From Hufsiella ginkgonis (GTDB lineage: Bacteria; Bacteroidota; Bacteroidia; Sphingobacteriales; Sphingobacteriaceae), in the NCBI RefSeq assembly GCF_009834915.1, contig NZ_WVHS01000002.1, positions 310,001 to 374,000 on the forward strand: a stretch of DNA of 64,000 bases. Direction: 5' to 3'. Positions 18,455-25,711 of this stretch are shown in pieces; the first letter of the stretch is position 1, and each line of letters opens with the position of its first letter. The translations under genes and the position numbers were made by a program. The notes beneath the pieces were generated by a model. The model was given only the letters and a program-made list of their open reading frames with translations, was not told where the DNA came from and did not search any database.

Positions 18455-19699
18455 ATGTTAGCTGAGATCATTACGATAGGGGATGAGATCCTCATCGGCC
18501 AGGTAGTGGATACCAATTCGGCCTGGATGGCCTCCAAACTGAACGATGCCGGTATCCGCGTTAAGCAGATCACCTCGGTTTCCGACGAGCGCACACATAT
18601 TCTCGAGGCCCTGGCCGCGGGATGTGAAAGAGCAGATGTGCTGCTGATCACCGGTGGTTTAGGCCCCACGAAAGACGACATCACCAAGAAAACACTTGCC
18701 GAATACTTTGGTGTAGGTTTTAAAAGTGATGAGGCTACGCTCGAACAGGTCAGGAAGATCTTTGCCCGTAATAACCGGCCGCTGCTGGAGGTAAATATCC
18801 GGCAAGCCGACGTACCCGAAAACTGTACTGTATTGCTGAATAAGAATGGCACCGCTCCGGGTATGTGGTTTGAATATAACGGCAAAATTATTATTTCCAT
18901 GCCGGGCGTACCTTTCGAAATGATGTACCTGGTAGAGGAAGAGGTAATTCCCAGGTTAAAGGTCCGTTTCGAATTAAGTTCGATCGTTCACCATACCATG
19001 CTTACGGCAGGAGTCGGCGAATCTTTCCTGGCAGAGGAGATCGCCGACATTGAGGATTCGCTCCCCGCACATATTAAGCTTGCCTACCTGCCAAAACTCG
19101 GGCAGGTACGTTTACGCCTCAGCGGATACGGCGAGAGCCGCGACGAACTCACCCGGGAGATCGGCGTTTTTAGCACCCGGATCAGGGAAAGAGTAGGCGA
19201 TTTCGTGGTCACTGATGAAGACAAGCCCCTCGAAAAGGCATTGCTCGACCTTATGGAATCGAAACGACTCACACTCTCGGTAGCAGAAAGCTGCACGGGC
19301 GGTTACCTGTCGCACCTGATCACACAGCATCCGGGGTGCAGCAGCGTATTCGTGGGCGGCACCGTTACGTATTCAAACCAGTTAAAGCAAAGCGTTCTCG
19401 GCGTTTTACCCGAAACACTTGCAGAAAAAGGGGCGGTAAGTCAAGAAACGGTGACTGAAATGGCAGAAGGCGCACGTAAAAATTTCGGCTCCGACTTCGC
19501 CGTGGCAATAAGCGGGGTGGCTGGCCCCGACGGCGGCACGCCCCAAAAGCCCGTGGGTACTGTTTGGGTAGCCGTGGCCGGGAAAAACGAAACGGTTACC
19601 AAACTGTTCAAGTTCGGTAACCGTCGTGCCCAAAATATCGAAAGGGCGGCGGTAAACGCCATTATACTACTCCTTGCCCGGGTTAAGGGTTTGGCCTAG
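18455..19699 (+). CDS. cinA: CinA family protein (competence/damage-inducible; nicotinamide-nucleotide amidohydrolase)
   Basis: 414 residues, the full two-domain form. The N-terminal MoCF-like domain begins AEIITIGDEILIGQVVDTNS and contains ITGGLGPTKDDITK; in CinA this domain has ADP-ribose/NMN-related pyrophosphatase activity. The C-terminal PncC domain starts about residue 255 with VAESCTGGYLSHLIT and ends with AISGVAGPDGGTPQKPVGTVW; it deamidates nicotinamide mononucleotide. The likely role is pyridine nucleotide recycling. It follows lptD with a 4-nt gap, so is probably co-transcribed, and its end overlaps the convergent M56 gene by 17 bp. Confidence 0.95.
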   Translation: MLAEIITIGDEILIGQVVDTNSAWMASKLNDAGIRVKQITSVSDERTHILEALAAGCERADVLLITGGLGPTKDDITKKTLAEYFGVGFKSDEATLEQVRKIFARNNRPLLEVNIRQADVPENCTVLLNKNGTAPGMWFEYNGKIIISMPGVPFEMMYLVEEEVIPRLKVRFELSSIVHHTMLTAGVGESFLAEEIADIEDSLPAHIKLAYLPKLGQVRLRLSGYGESRDELTREIGVFSTRIRERVGDFVVTDEDKPLEKALLDLMESKRLTLSVAESCTGGYLSHLITQHPGCSSVFVGGTVTYSNQLKQSVLGVLPETLAEKGAVSQETVTEMAEGARKNFGSDFAVAISGVAGPDGGTPQKPVGTVWVAVAGKNETVTKLFKFGNRRAQNIERAAVNAIILLLARVKGLA

Positions 19700-21104
19700 C
19701 GTCAGCGCTCGGGACAATAAGGTCTTCTATTTTTGCGTCCCGTACACGGCCCTGATTTCGCCTAACCACCGGTTCGGACTCCTTTTTACCCTTACTTGCG
19801 TTATCGCTCCCTGCCGGCTTTTCTTTTACGGGCGGCTTCGGCTCAGGTGGCGGGAACCGTACCTGGTCTACCTTTGGCGGGCTCTTTTTCGATTTCAATT
19901 TCGGGGCAGGGAACCGTACCTGTTCTACCTTTGGCGAGGTTTTTAACTTTGACTTCGCTTTTGGCGGCGGAAACCGCACCTGGTTTACTTTTGGAGGAGG
20001 GATTTCCGTAACCTCTTCTACCTCAGGTTTTTGCACCGGCGGGGTAGGTGGAGGGGGAGGAGGGACATCCTTACCACCTTTGGCTTTAAACCGTGCTTCA
20101 TTCCTCGCTTTGGCTTCCGGTGTCCCTGCGGGCGGGGAAGGCGAAACCTTCGTGGCGTTACCCGCAGATTTAGTAAGCTTTGGCGGAGCAGGCGGCGGAG
20201 GCGGAGGCACGATCTTTTGCCTGGATTTGTTTTTAATGGTGTCTGCGGGCATCAGGTCTATCATGCCATAATCCTTCGTAAACGCCGTTGCGGTAACGCA
20301 AAGCATGGAAGGTAGCAAAACCAGCACCGGCAGGTATTTTAACCTGGCCCAGCTCGACGATCTTTTTTGATTTAATTTCATGATTCTTTTCTTTAATAGT
20401 GAATGACTAAACATGGTGCTGCCAGGATGCCTCGGAACCGCTCCATAAGAATTATGGATCAGGAACAGGGCATAATCGCCGGCGTTGTTCTCAATGTTAG
20501 CAACCACTTCATCTGCAATAAACTCGTGCTGCGCTTTTATCTCCTGCTGGATCAGCACCGTCAGCGGGTTGATCCAGTTAACCATCCTGACTAACTCAAA
20601 AAAAAGGATATCAAGCGAATGCCGCTGCCTGATATGCACCAGCTCGTGCCTGATGATCGTCTCAGCTTTTTCTGCCCCGGGATGAATGAACAAATAGTTC
20701 AAAAATGAGAACGATAAATTCGGTTCGCTGATGGGTACGGTCTTGATCCCATCGGCATCGGCGGTTGATGCACCGGCAACCATCCTGCTGATCCGGTAAA
20801 TCCGCAGGACAAACCGGGCCATAAAGAATAATACGACTACCAGGTATATACCACAGCCAAGGGTGAGTAACGGAACTCCGGGCGCCTTTTCGGCAGCAAC
20901 AGCGTACTCAATGGGCAATTCCGCAACCGCCGGCCGCAGCCCGCTAAGGCTGATAGAAGGCATTACGAACGCGAGGAGCGTAGTGCCTAACAGATAAAAC
21001 CGGTTAAGCGTATAAAAGGTCTCCCGCTGCAGGGCCAGCCGGTAAAAGAACCAGGACACCAGCAAGTAGGTGTTGGCTTCCAGCATGTAATAGATGAGGT
21101 TCAT
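19683..21104 (-). CDS. M56-family (BlaR1-like) membrane metallopeptidase with Pro/Lys-rich tail
   Basis: 473 residues. There are four predicted N-terminal membrane helices, the zinc motif H153ELVH in ETIIRHELVHIRQRHSLD, and HEFIADE as the likely third-ligand region. This is the M56 protease domain of BlaR1/MecR1. No penicillin-binding sensor domain is present. From about residue 290 the protein is instead a low-complexity Pro/Lys/Val segment with three copies of KVxQVRFPxPxxK. The start codon overlaps the end of the BlaI-type repressor gene (ATGA), a classic translationally coupled repressor/protease pair. By analogy it would cleave or inactivate the repressor when its signal arrives; the signal is unknown. 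Confidence 0.88.
   Translation of the reverse strand: MNLIYYMLEANTYLLVSWFFYRLALQRETFYTLNRFYLLGTTLLAFVMPSISLSGLRPAVAELPIEYAVAAEKAPGVPLLTLGCGIYLVVVLFFMARFVLRIYRISRMVAGASTADADGIKTVPISEPNLSFSFLNYLFIHPGAEKAETIIRHELVHIRQRHSLDILFFELVRMVNWINPLTVLIQQEIKAQHEFIADEVVANIENNAGDYALFLIHNSYGAVPRHPGSTMFSHSLLKKRIMKLNQKRSSSWARLKYLPVLVLLPSMLCVTATAFTKDYGMIDLMPADTIKNKSRQKIVPPPPPPAPPKLTKSAGNATKVSPSPPAGTPEAKARNEARFKAKGGKDVPPPPPPTPPVQKPEVEEVTEIPPPKVNQVRFPPPKAKSKLKTSPKVEQVRFPAPKLKSKKSPPKVDQVRFPPPEPKPPVKEKPAGSDNASKGKKESEPVVRRNQGRVRDAKIEDLIVPSADARPNP
19852..20000 (-). repeat. Three in-frame 19-20 codon repeats in the M56 tail
   Basis: On the plus strand GGGAACCGTACCTG-like blocks start at about 19852, 19909 and 19969, spaced 57 and 60 bp. 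Each encodes KV(D/E/N)QVRFP(P/A)P followed by a Lys/Pro/Ser spacer. Confidence 0.75.
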
Positions 21105-21472
21105 AACTTTTTGTTTTTGAGCTGTTCTGCTAACCGGGTGAGTTCTTCGAGTTCGTTTATATCAAGCTTCTTCTCATTTACCAGGAACGACACCAGGTGC
21201 TCGTACGAGTTATCAAAATAGGTGGTCATCACTTTGTCGAAGGCAAAATGCTTGTAATCCTTTTCCGCTATCAACGGGAAGTAAACATGTGAGTTCCCGT
21301 ACGCTTTGTGGTCTACAAAGCCTTTGGTTTCCAGCACCCGTATTACCGTCGAAACCGTATTATAAGCCGGTTTTGGATCGGGGAGCTGTTCAAGAATATC
21401 TTTTACAATTCCTTCTTTCAGGTCCCACAGGATACGCATGATCTGCTCTTCAGCTTTTGTGAGTTCTTTCAT
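21101..21472 (-). CDS. BlaI/MecI/CopY-family transcriptional repressor
   Basis: 123 residues, the normal length. The winged helix covers about residues 5-72 (LTKAEEQIMRILWDLKEG, YNTVSTVIRVLETKGFVDHK); the C-terminal helices about 85-120 are for dimerisation. It is translationally coupled to the M56 peptidase gene. Three ACTA-N6-TAGT dyads lie 108-180 bp upstream, in the divergent region shared with dprA, and are the obvious binding sites. It is therefore likely autoregulated, with proteolytic release by the M56 partner. Confidence 0.92.
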   Translation of the reverse strand: MKELTKAEEQIMRILWDLKEGIVKDILEQLPDPKPAYNTVSTVIRVLETKGFVDHKAYGNSHVYFPLIAEKDYKHFAFDKVMTTYFDNSYEHLVSFLVNEKKLDINELEELTRLAEQLKNKKL

Positions 21473-21580
21473 TGAGTTGCATTTTTAAGTTTCGTGTGAA
21501 TATCTTAAGCCGCGGCTGCCAGGTATCAGCCGGAACACATAGCTGGCGGGAGCGATAATACCTGTTACCTCATCCTCCAA

Positions 21581-21648
21581 ACTACTTTTATAGTTCACAA
21601 AAATGAAGGTATTAACTATTTTTATAGTTTGCAAACTATTTATATAGT
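21581..21648. promoter_or_regulatory. Triple BlaI-type operator
   Basis: Three 14-bp dyads of form ACTA-N6-TAGT lie at 21581-21594 (ACTACTTTTATAGT), 21615-21628 (ACTATTTTTATAGT) and 21635-21648 (ACTATTTATATAGT). Known BlaI/MecI operators are TACTACA-like dyads with the same ACTA/TAGT half-sites. Centre spacings are 34 and 20 bp. Confidence 0.65.
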
Positions 21649-21702
21649 TTATTTAAATTCATAATGATAATCAGCCAATTAAAATTATACTAGAATAATT
21701 AT

Positions 21703-21733
21703 TGTTTTAAAGTTAATTTATTTTCTATATTTG
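21703..21733 (+). promoter_or_regulatory. Promoter directly abutting the dprA start
   Basis: TTG at 21703-21705 and TATATTTG at 21726-21733 with 20-nt spacing match the Bacteroidota consensus. Only 4 nt separate the -7 box from the GTG start, so the mRNA would have almost no leader. Confidence 0.6.
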
Positions 21734-21737
21734 CCTG

Positions 21738-22829
21738 GTGGCTGTATTGGAGCAAATAGCATTAAACTTTATTCCCGGAATAGGATGCGTTACCGCCCGT
21801 GCGCTCATTGAAGGTTTTGGCACAGCGGAAGAAGTGTTTGCGGCGAAGAAGTCGAAATTATTAACGATACAGGGAGTAGGAGAACGGACAGCGGGCTTGA
21901 TCGCCAGGAAGCAATGTTTTGCGCGGGCGGAGAAGGAGGTGGAATTCATTGACCGGCATATGATCACGCCCCTGTTCTTTACGGAAGACAGGTTTCCGGC
22001 GAGGTTGCGGAATTGCTATGATGCACCGGCCATGTTATACTACAAAGGCCCGGCAGCACTGAACGCCAAAAAGGTCGTAAGTATTGTAGGCACCCGCAAT
22101 GCAACGCCCTATGGCAGGGAGCTGGTGAAGCACCTGGTTGCCGACCTGCATGAAAAAGGCATACTGGTTGTAAGCGGTCTCGCCCATGGCGTCGACGGGT
22201 TGGCCCACCGGGCCTGTGTTAAAAACGGGGTGAGCACCATCGGGGTACTGGGACATGGTCTGGACCGCGTATACCCGCTGCAGCATCGCGACCTTGCAGA
22301 ACGAATGCTGGAGAACGGCGGGTTGCTTACCGAATTTCCCTCGGGTACCAAGCCCGACCGGGAGAACTTTCCCAAACGTAACCGAATCATCGCCGGCATG
22401 GCCGATGCCACCATCGTGGTGGAAGCCGGCGTAAAAGGCGGTGCATTGATCACCGCTGATCTCGCCAATTCTTATAACCGGGATGTTTTTGCTTTCCCCG
22501 GCGACGTCTTCAGCGAATACTCCGCGGGCTGTAATTTCCTCATTAAAACAAATCGCGCCCACCTTGTATCACGTTTCAGGGATATCGAATATCTCCTGGG
22601 CTGGACTGATCACTCACCGGCAAAACCGAAACAAACTGCCCTGTTATTAAATTTCACCGAAGAAGAACGGCTTGTAACCGATATCCTGCAAGCGGATGGC
22701 GCCACTTCCATAGACGATCTTTGTTTCAAAGCGCAAACACCTCAGAGCAAAATGGTAGTTGTCTTACTGGGCCTCGAAATGCAGGGTATTGTAGTAAGTA
22801 TGCCCGGTAAATTATTCCGGATGGCTTAG
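21738..22829 (+). CDS. dprA: DNA-processing protein DprA
   Basis: 363 residues from GTG at 21738; TTG at 21747 is the alternative, and no ATG fits. The N-terminal helix-hairpin-helix region contains FIPGIGCVTARALIEGFG. The Rossmann-like DprA core follows (VSIVGTRNATPYG, VVSGLAHGVDGLAHRACV, PKRNRIIAGMADATIVVEAG, GGALITADLA, FAFPGDVFSEYSAGCNFLI). A C-terminal winged-helix-like domain (DILQADGATSIDDL) completes it. DprA loads RecA on incoming single-stranded DNA in transformation. It is divergent from the BlaI-type repressor gene, whose operators lie about 90-155 bp upstream. Confidence 0.95.
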   Translation: MAVLEQIALNFIPGIGCVTARALIEGFGTAEEVFAAKKSKLLTIQGVGERTAGLIARKQCFARAEKEVEFIDRHMITPLFFTEDRFPARLRNCYDAPAMLYYKGPAALNAKKVVSIVGTRNATPYGRELVKHLVADLHEKGILVVSGLAHGVDGLAHRACVKNGVSTIGVLGHGLDRVYPLQHRDLAERMLENGGLLTEFPSGTKPDRENFPKRNRIIAGMADATIVVEAGVKGGALITADLANSYNRDVFAFPGDVFSEYSAGCNFLIKTNRAHLVSRFRDIEYLLGWTDHSPAKPKQTALLLNFTEEERLVTDILQADGATSIDDLCFKAQTPQSKMVVVLLGLEMQGIVVSMPGKLFRMA

Positions 22830-22842
22830 CGGCCCCCGTATC

Positions 22843-23412
22843 CTAAAATAAGGTAAGCGCTTCCGGTTCCTGTTTTAACCGGTATTCTTTAAAAATCTGC
22901 CATTTCTTACCGTCATGTTTTAACAGCGTAAAACCGTCAGCCGTAAATTTCCGCTGAAACTTACGGTCCTTGTATTCTTCCCACATCAAAGGAAACGTCT
23001 CTGCGGGAATATCACGATAGGCAATGGTAATGTGGGGGGTAAATGTAGTATTCCCATTTTTAGTCTCCCTGGGAGCGAACTTGTGTTGGTTCATAATGCG
23101 GGCGATACCGCGTTGAAGCGACGACAGCCCGGGGTTTTTAACAACCCGGATGTAGAGGGTATGTACATTAAAAGAGTCGAAATTTTCCAGGATGATCTCG
23201 ATATCCGGATGTACGGCCGCAGGCGAAAGTTGTCGTAAGAGATGTTTCTCGAGCACGGGGCCCAGCTTAAAAGGTCTGAACAGGGTAATATGCACTGGCG
23301 GCTTAAGCGCAGCCTTTACATTGAACCGGTGGGCGCATTCCTCCCTGATCTCGTGGATCTGCCCGCCGAGTTGTGCCGGGGGCAGGATAGCCAGGAGGTA
23401 TAAATTTTCCAT
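22843..23412 (-). CDS. 2'-5' RNA ligase (2H phosphoesterase) family protein
   Basis: 189 residues from the ATG at 23412. The two HxTx motifs that define the 2H phosphoesterase fold are present: VHITLF near residue 40 and HITIAY near residue 128. Members act on 2'-5' or cyclic phosphodiester bonds in RNA; a substrate cannot be assigned. A TAATTTTG box ends 3 nt before the ATG, with TTTTG 18 nt further upstream. The gene converges on dprA and is divergent from gmhB. Confidence 0.85.
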   Translation of the reverse strand: MENLYLLAILPPAQLGGQIHEIREECAHRFNVKAALKPPVHITLFRPFKLGPVLEKHLLRQLSPAAVHPDIEIILENFDSFNVHTLYIRVVKNPGLSSLQRGIARIMNQHKFAPRETKNGNTTFTPHITIAYRDIPAETFPLMWEEYKDRKFQRKFTADGFTLLKHDGKKWQIFKEYRLKQEPEALTLF

Positions 23413-23415
23413 AAT

Positions 23416-23446
23416 CAAAATTACTAATTATTTTAGTAAAACAAAA
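23416..23446 (-). promoter_or_regulatory. Promoter abutting the 2'-5' RNA ligase-family start
   Basis: On the minus strand, TTTTG (23446-23442) and TAATTTTG (23423-23416) are 18 nt apart, slightly short of the usual 19-21. The -7 box is 3 nt from the ATG. Confidence 0.45.
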
Positions 23447-23471
23447 CCAGATCATACCCCGGTACATTTCT

Positions 23472-23479
23472 TATTTTTG
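23472..23479 (+). promoter_or_regulatory. -7 promoter box abutting the gmhB start
   Basis: TATTTTTG matches TAnnTTTG and is followed by CCCG and then the ATG at 23484. A clear -33 TTG at the expected distance was not found. Confidence 0.4.
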
Positions 23480-23483
23480 CCCG

Positions 23484-23975
23484 ATGAGACCTAACAAAGC
23501 AGTATTCCTCGACCGGGACGGTGTGTTAAATAAAGAGCTTGGCGATTACGTTTGTTCGGCAGGAGATTTCGAGGTACTGGAGCATAATTTCGCGCCATTA
23601 AAACAGCTGCAGGACAGGGGATACCTGCTTATCGTGATCACTAACCAGGGCGGCATCGCCAAAGGCTGGTATTCTGAAAAAGACCTTAGCGAAATGCACG
23701 ATAAACTTCGGGCCGTTTACTCGGCCAACGGCATCACATTAACGGAAATATATTATTGCCGTCATCACCCGCAATATAACGGTAACTGTCTATGCCGTAA
23801 GCCTGGTTCGATCATGCTGGAAAAGGCCGCCGCAAGGTTCGGAGCCGAACCTTCCCGGTCTTATTTTATCGGCGACCGCGAACGCGATGTGCTTGCCGGA
23901 GAAGCAGCAGGCATGACAGGCATATTGATCGACTCGGATCAGCCGATCGGTGAAGTGCTCCACCTGATCGCGTGA
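23484..23975 (+). CDS. gmhB: HAD phosphatase, D-glycero-manno-heptose 1,7-bisphosphate 7-phosphatase type
   Basis: 163 residues, close to GmhB. HAD motif I is FLDRDGVLN (Asp10 nucleophile, Asp12), motif II ITNQGGIAKG, motif III the Lys in CLCRKPGS, and motif IV FIGDRERDV. The zinc loop of the GmhB/HisB-N branch is present as CRHHPQYNGNCLCRKP. GmhB removes the 7-phosphate in ADP-heptose synthesis for LPS core. No other heptose genes are nearby, and HisB-like histidinol-phosphate phosphatase activity is an alternative. The gene is probably monocistronic. Confidence 0.82.
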   Translation: MRPNKAVFLDRDGVLNKELGDYVCSAGDFEVLEHNFAPLKQLQDRGYLLIVITNQGGIAKGWYSEKDLSEMHDKLRAVYSANGITLTEIYYCRHHPQYNGNCLCRKPGSIMLEKAAARFGAEPSRSYFIGDRERDVLAGEAAGMTGILIDSDQPIGEVLHLIA

Positions 23976-23995
23976 GGCTGTGGCTTACTTTAGTC

Positions 23996-24601
23996 TTATA
24001 CTTCCTCTACCTCGAATTGTTTCTTCAGCCGCTCCAGGTTTCCGATCATCTCGTTTAACCGGGCTTCTTCCTTACGAATGTACATCCGCATAAATACATA
24101 GTAACACACAAAGAACCAGGCAACGGTAAATGCGACGGCGATGAGCGTTTGCACCATCGAAACGAAGAAGAACACTTCGATAAAGTAAAGCGCAAAACCA
24201 ATCCCCATAAACAACATGTAGATGCGGTAAATGCGGGTATTAAGTATGTACCTCGCTTGTTTGTAGGATTTGAGATAAGAAATATACTCCTCCGGCATTT
24301 CGAGTAAGGTTTCACTGCGACTGATCTTCCGGTAATCCCTCACCTGTACATACAGGTAAAACAAACAGCATAAGATAAAAATAACGATGGCCAGGTAGGA
24401 AGTATCCAGCCTGAAATCGACCTTAAACAGGATAAGCACCATCAATGCAATGGCAAGCGAAAGGCTGACGACCTGTAGCAGCAACTTATTGGAAAACACC
24501 AGGCGTGTTTTCTTTACCTTGCTTAACACCTCCTCGTAACTGACCCGCGGAAGCTCGGCCTGACCGTGCCATATATTCTTCAACTCCTCAAAATCTTTCA
24601 T
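23996..24601 (-). CDS. Four-helix membrane protein paired with ECF sigma factor
   Basis: 201 residues. The short N-terminal cytoplasmic segment (MKDFEELKNIWHGQ) resembles the start of several Bacteroidota membrane proteins found beside sigma factors. Helices lie near 40-60, 67-87, 124-145 and 150-172, and the C-terminus is a charged coiled coil (RKEEARLNEMIGNLERLKKQ). No enzymatic motif is seen. It overlaps the upstream sigma factor gene by 14 bp, so the two are translationally coupled. By position it is a candidate anti-sigma factor or membrane sensor, but it lacks the zinc-finger (ZAS) motif of classic anti-sigma factors. Confidence 0.7.
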   Translation of the reverse strand: MKDFEELKNIWHGQAELPRVSYEEVLSKVKKTRLVFSNKLLLQVVSLSLAIALMVLILFKVDFRLDTSYLAIVIFILCCLFYLYVQVRDYRKISRSETLLEMPEEYISYLKSYKQARYILNTRIYRIYMLFMGIGFALYFIEVFFFVSMVQTLIAVAFTVAWFFVCYYVFMRMYIRKEEARLNEMIGNLERLKKQFEVEEV

Positions 24602-25085
24602 AACGGTTATATATTTCGGTCAGTTTTTGTTTAATACGGTGGATTTTTACCCGAAGGTTTCCTTCGGAAATACCCGACACCTCGGCGATCTCCGGGTAGG
24701 GCACCTCATCAAGCACCAGGGTAATAATGATCCTTTCGTTCTCTTCCAGTTTTGATATGCACTTATATAACAACGCCACCTGTTCGTTTTTTTCCGAAAG
24801 CTCTTCGCCCCGGGTTTCAATAATATTGTCTGTCAGCTCATCCTTTGGCTGCCTTTTCTCCACCCGCAGGTATGACAGACAGGTATTTACGGCGATCCGG
24901 TAGATCCAGGTAGAGATCATGGCCTGGTTGCGGAACTTGTCGAGGTTCTGCCATACCTTCATGAACGTTTCCTGCATCAGGTCATTCGCAGAATCACTAT
25001 CGCCGGTATATCCATAACATAAATGATATATCTTCCTCGAATTGGCCTGGAAAATTACTTTGAAACGCTGTTCTTTGGTGTCCAT
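24588..25085 (-). CDS. RNA polymerase ECF-type sigma factor
   Basis: 165 residues. Region 2 covers about 10-75 (IYHLCYGYTGDSDSANDLMQETFMKVW, STWIYRIAVNTCLSYLR). Region 4 covers about 105-160 (KLEENERIIITLVLDEVPYPEIAEVSGISEGNLRVKIHRIKQKL), a normal HTH. It is the first gene of a two-gene unit with the overlapping membrane protein gene. It differs clearly from the ECF factor at 9407 and probably belongs to a separate signalling path. Confidence 0.93.
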   Translation of the reverse strand: MDTKEQRFKVIFQANSRKIYHLCYGYTGDSDSANDLMQETFMKVWQNLDKFRNQAMISTWIYRIAVNTCLSYLRVEKRQPKDELTDNIIETRGEELSEKNEQVALLYKCISKLEENERIIITLVLDEVPYPEIAEVSGISEGNLRVKIHRIKQKLTEIYNRYERF

Positions 25086-25126
25086 TCGGATCGTATACGG
25101 GTTTAGATCGCTTAGGTGGCGTTTTG

Positions 25127-25672
25127 TTACATCTTTACATCCTTGCGGCTAAAACCCTTTAACCTTTCATCGGCCAGGCCGGCCAGGAATTCGATATCCT
25201 GCCGAAGATCATGCTGGAGGTCTTCGTGAAGAGAAGCAGCCAGCGCAACCACCTTTTGAAGCTGCCTGATAAACAGCGTGCGGAGCGGTTTATAAGAACT
25301 GCCCAGGTTAACGTGCGCCAGGAAATTGCGACAAAACCATACCAGCAGGTCGGCCTCCTGTTCTTTCGAAGCCATGTACCGCGCATGCCTGGCGATGATC
25401 CTTAATATCTTACGAAGCGATTTGGCGCATTGATAATTTTACCGGTTCAGGTGCGTAAATTCTTCTGCGAGGCTTTCTTTCACTATCGTGGTATAAGCCG
25501 GCAGGTCATCCGCGTTAAACAACAGGAAACTGAGCAACTCCTTGTTGTCTTTTTTATACCGGGCCAGCCTCAGACACAGCGTTGCCAGCTCCTCGCGACC
25601 CAGGTGAACGAGTTCCTTTTTAATTTCCCTGAGGGCAGGCTGCATCGGCGATAAAGTAGTATTTTGCGGCAA
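25127..25672 (-). pseudogene. Small hypothetical protein interrupted by one in-frame TAA
   Basis: Two short open frames, 25672-25439 (77 residues) and 25438-25127, lie in the same frame and are separated only by a TAA at 25441-25439. Read through, they give one protein of about 181 residues. The first part (IKKELVHLGREELATLCLRLARYKKDNKELLSFLLFNADD) and the part after the stop (CAKSLRKILRIIARHARYMASKEQ, LHEDLQHDLRQDIEFL) together look like one helical Bacteroidota protein of unknown function. My recollection is that intact relatives continue straight across this point. The second part has an ATG at 25375, so two separate polypeptides are possible. Point mutation, sequencing error or readthrough all fit. 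Confidence 0.65.
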
Positions 25673-25711
25673 AATAGTAAATTGTCGAAGTTTTAAAGAT
25701 CAAGCAAATTT

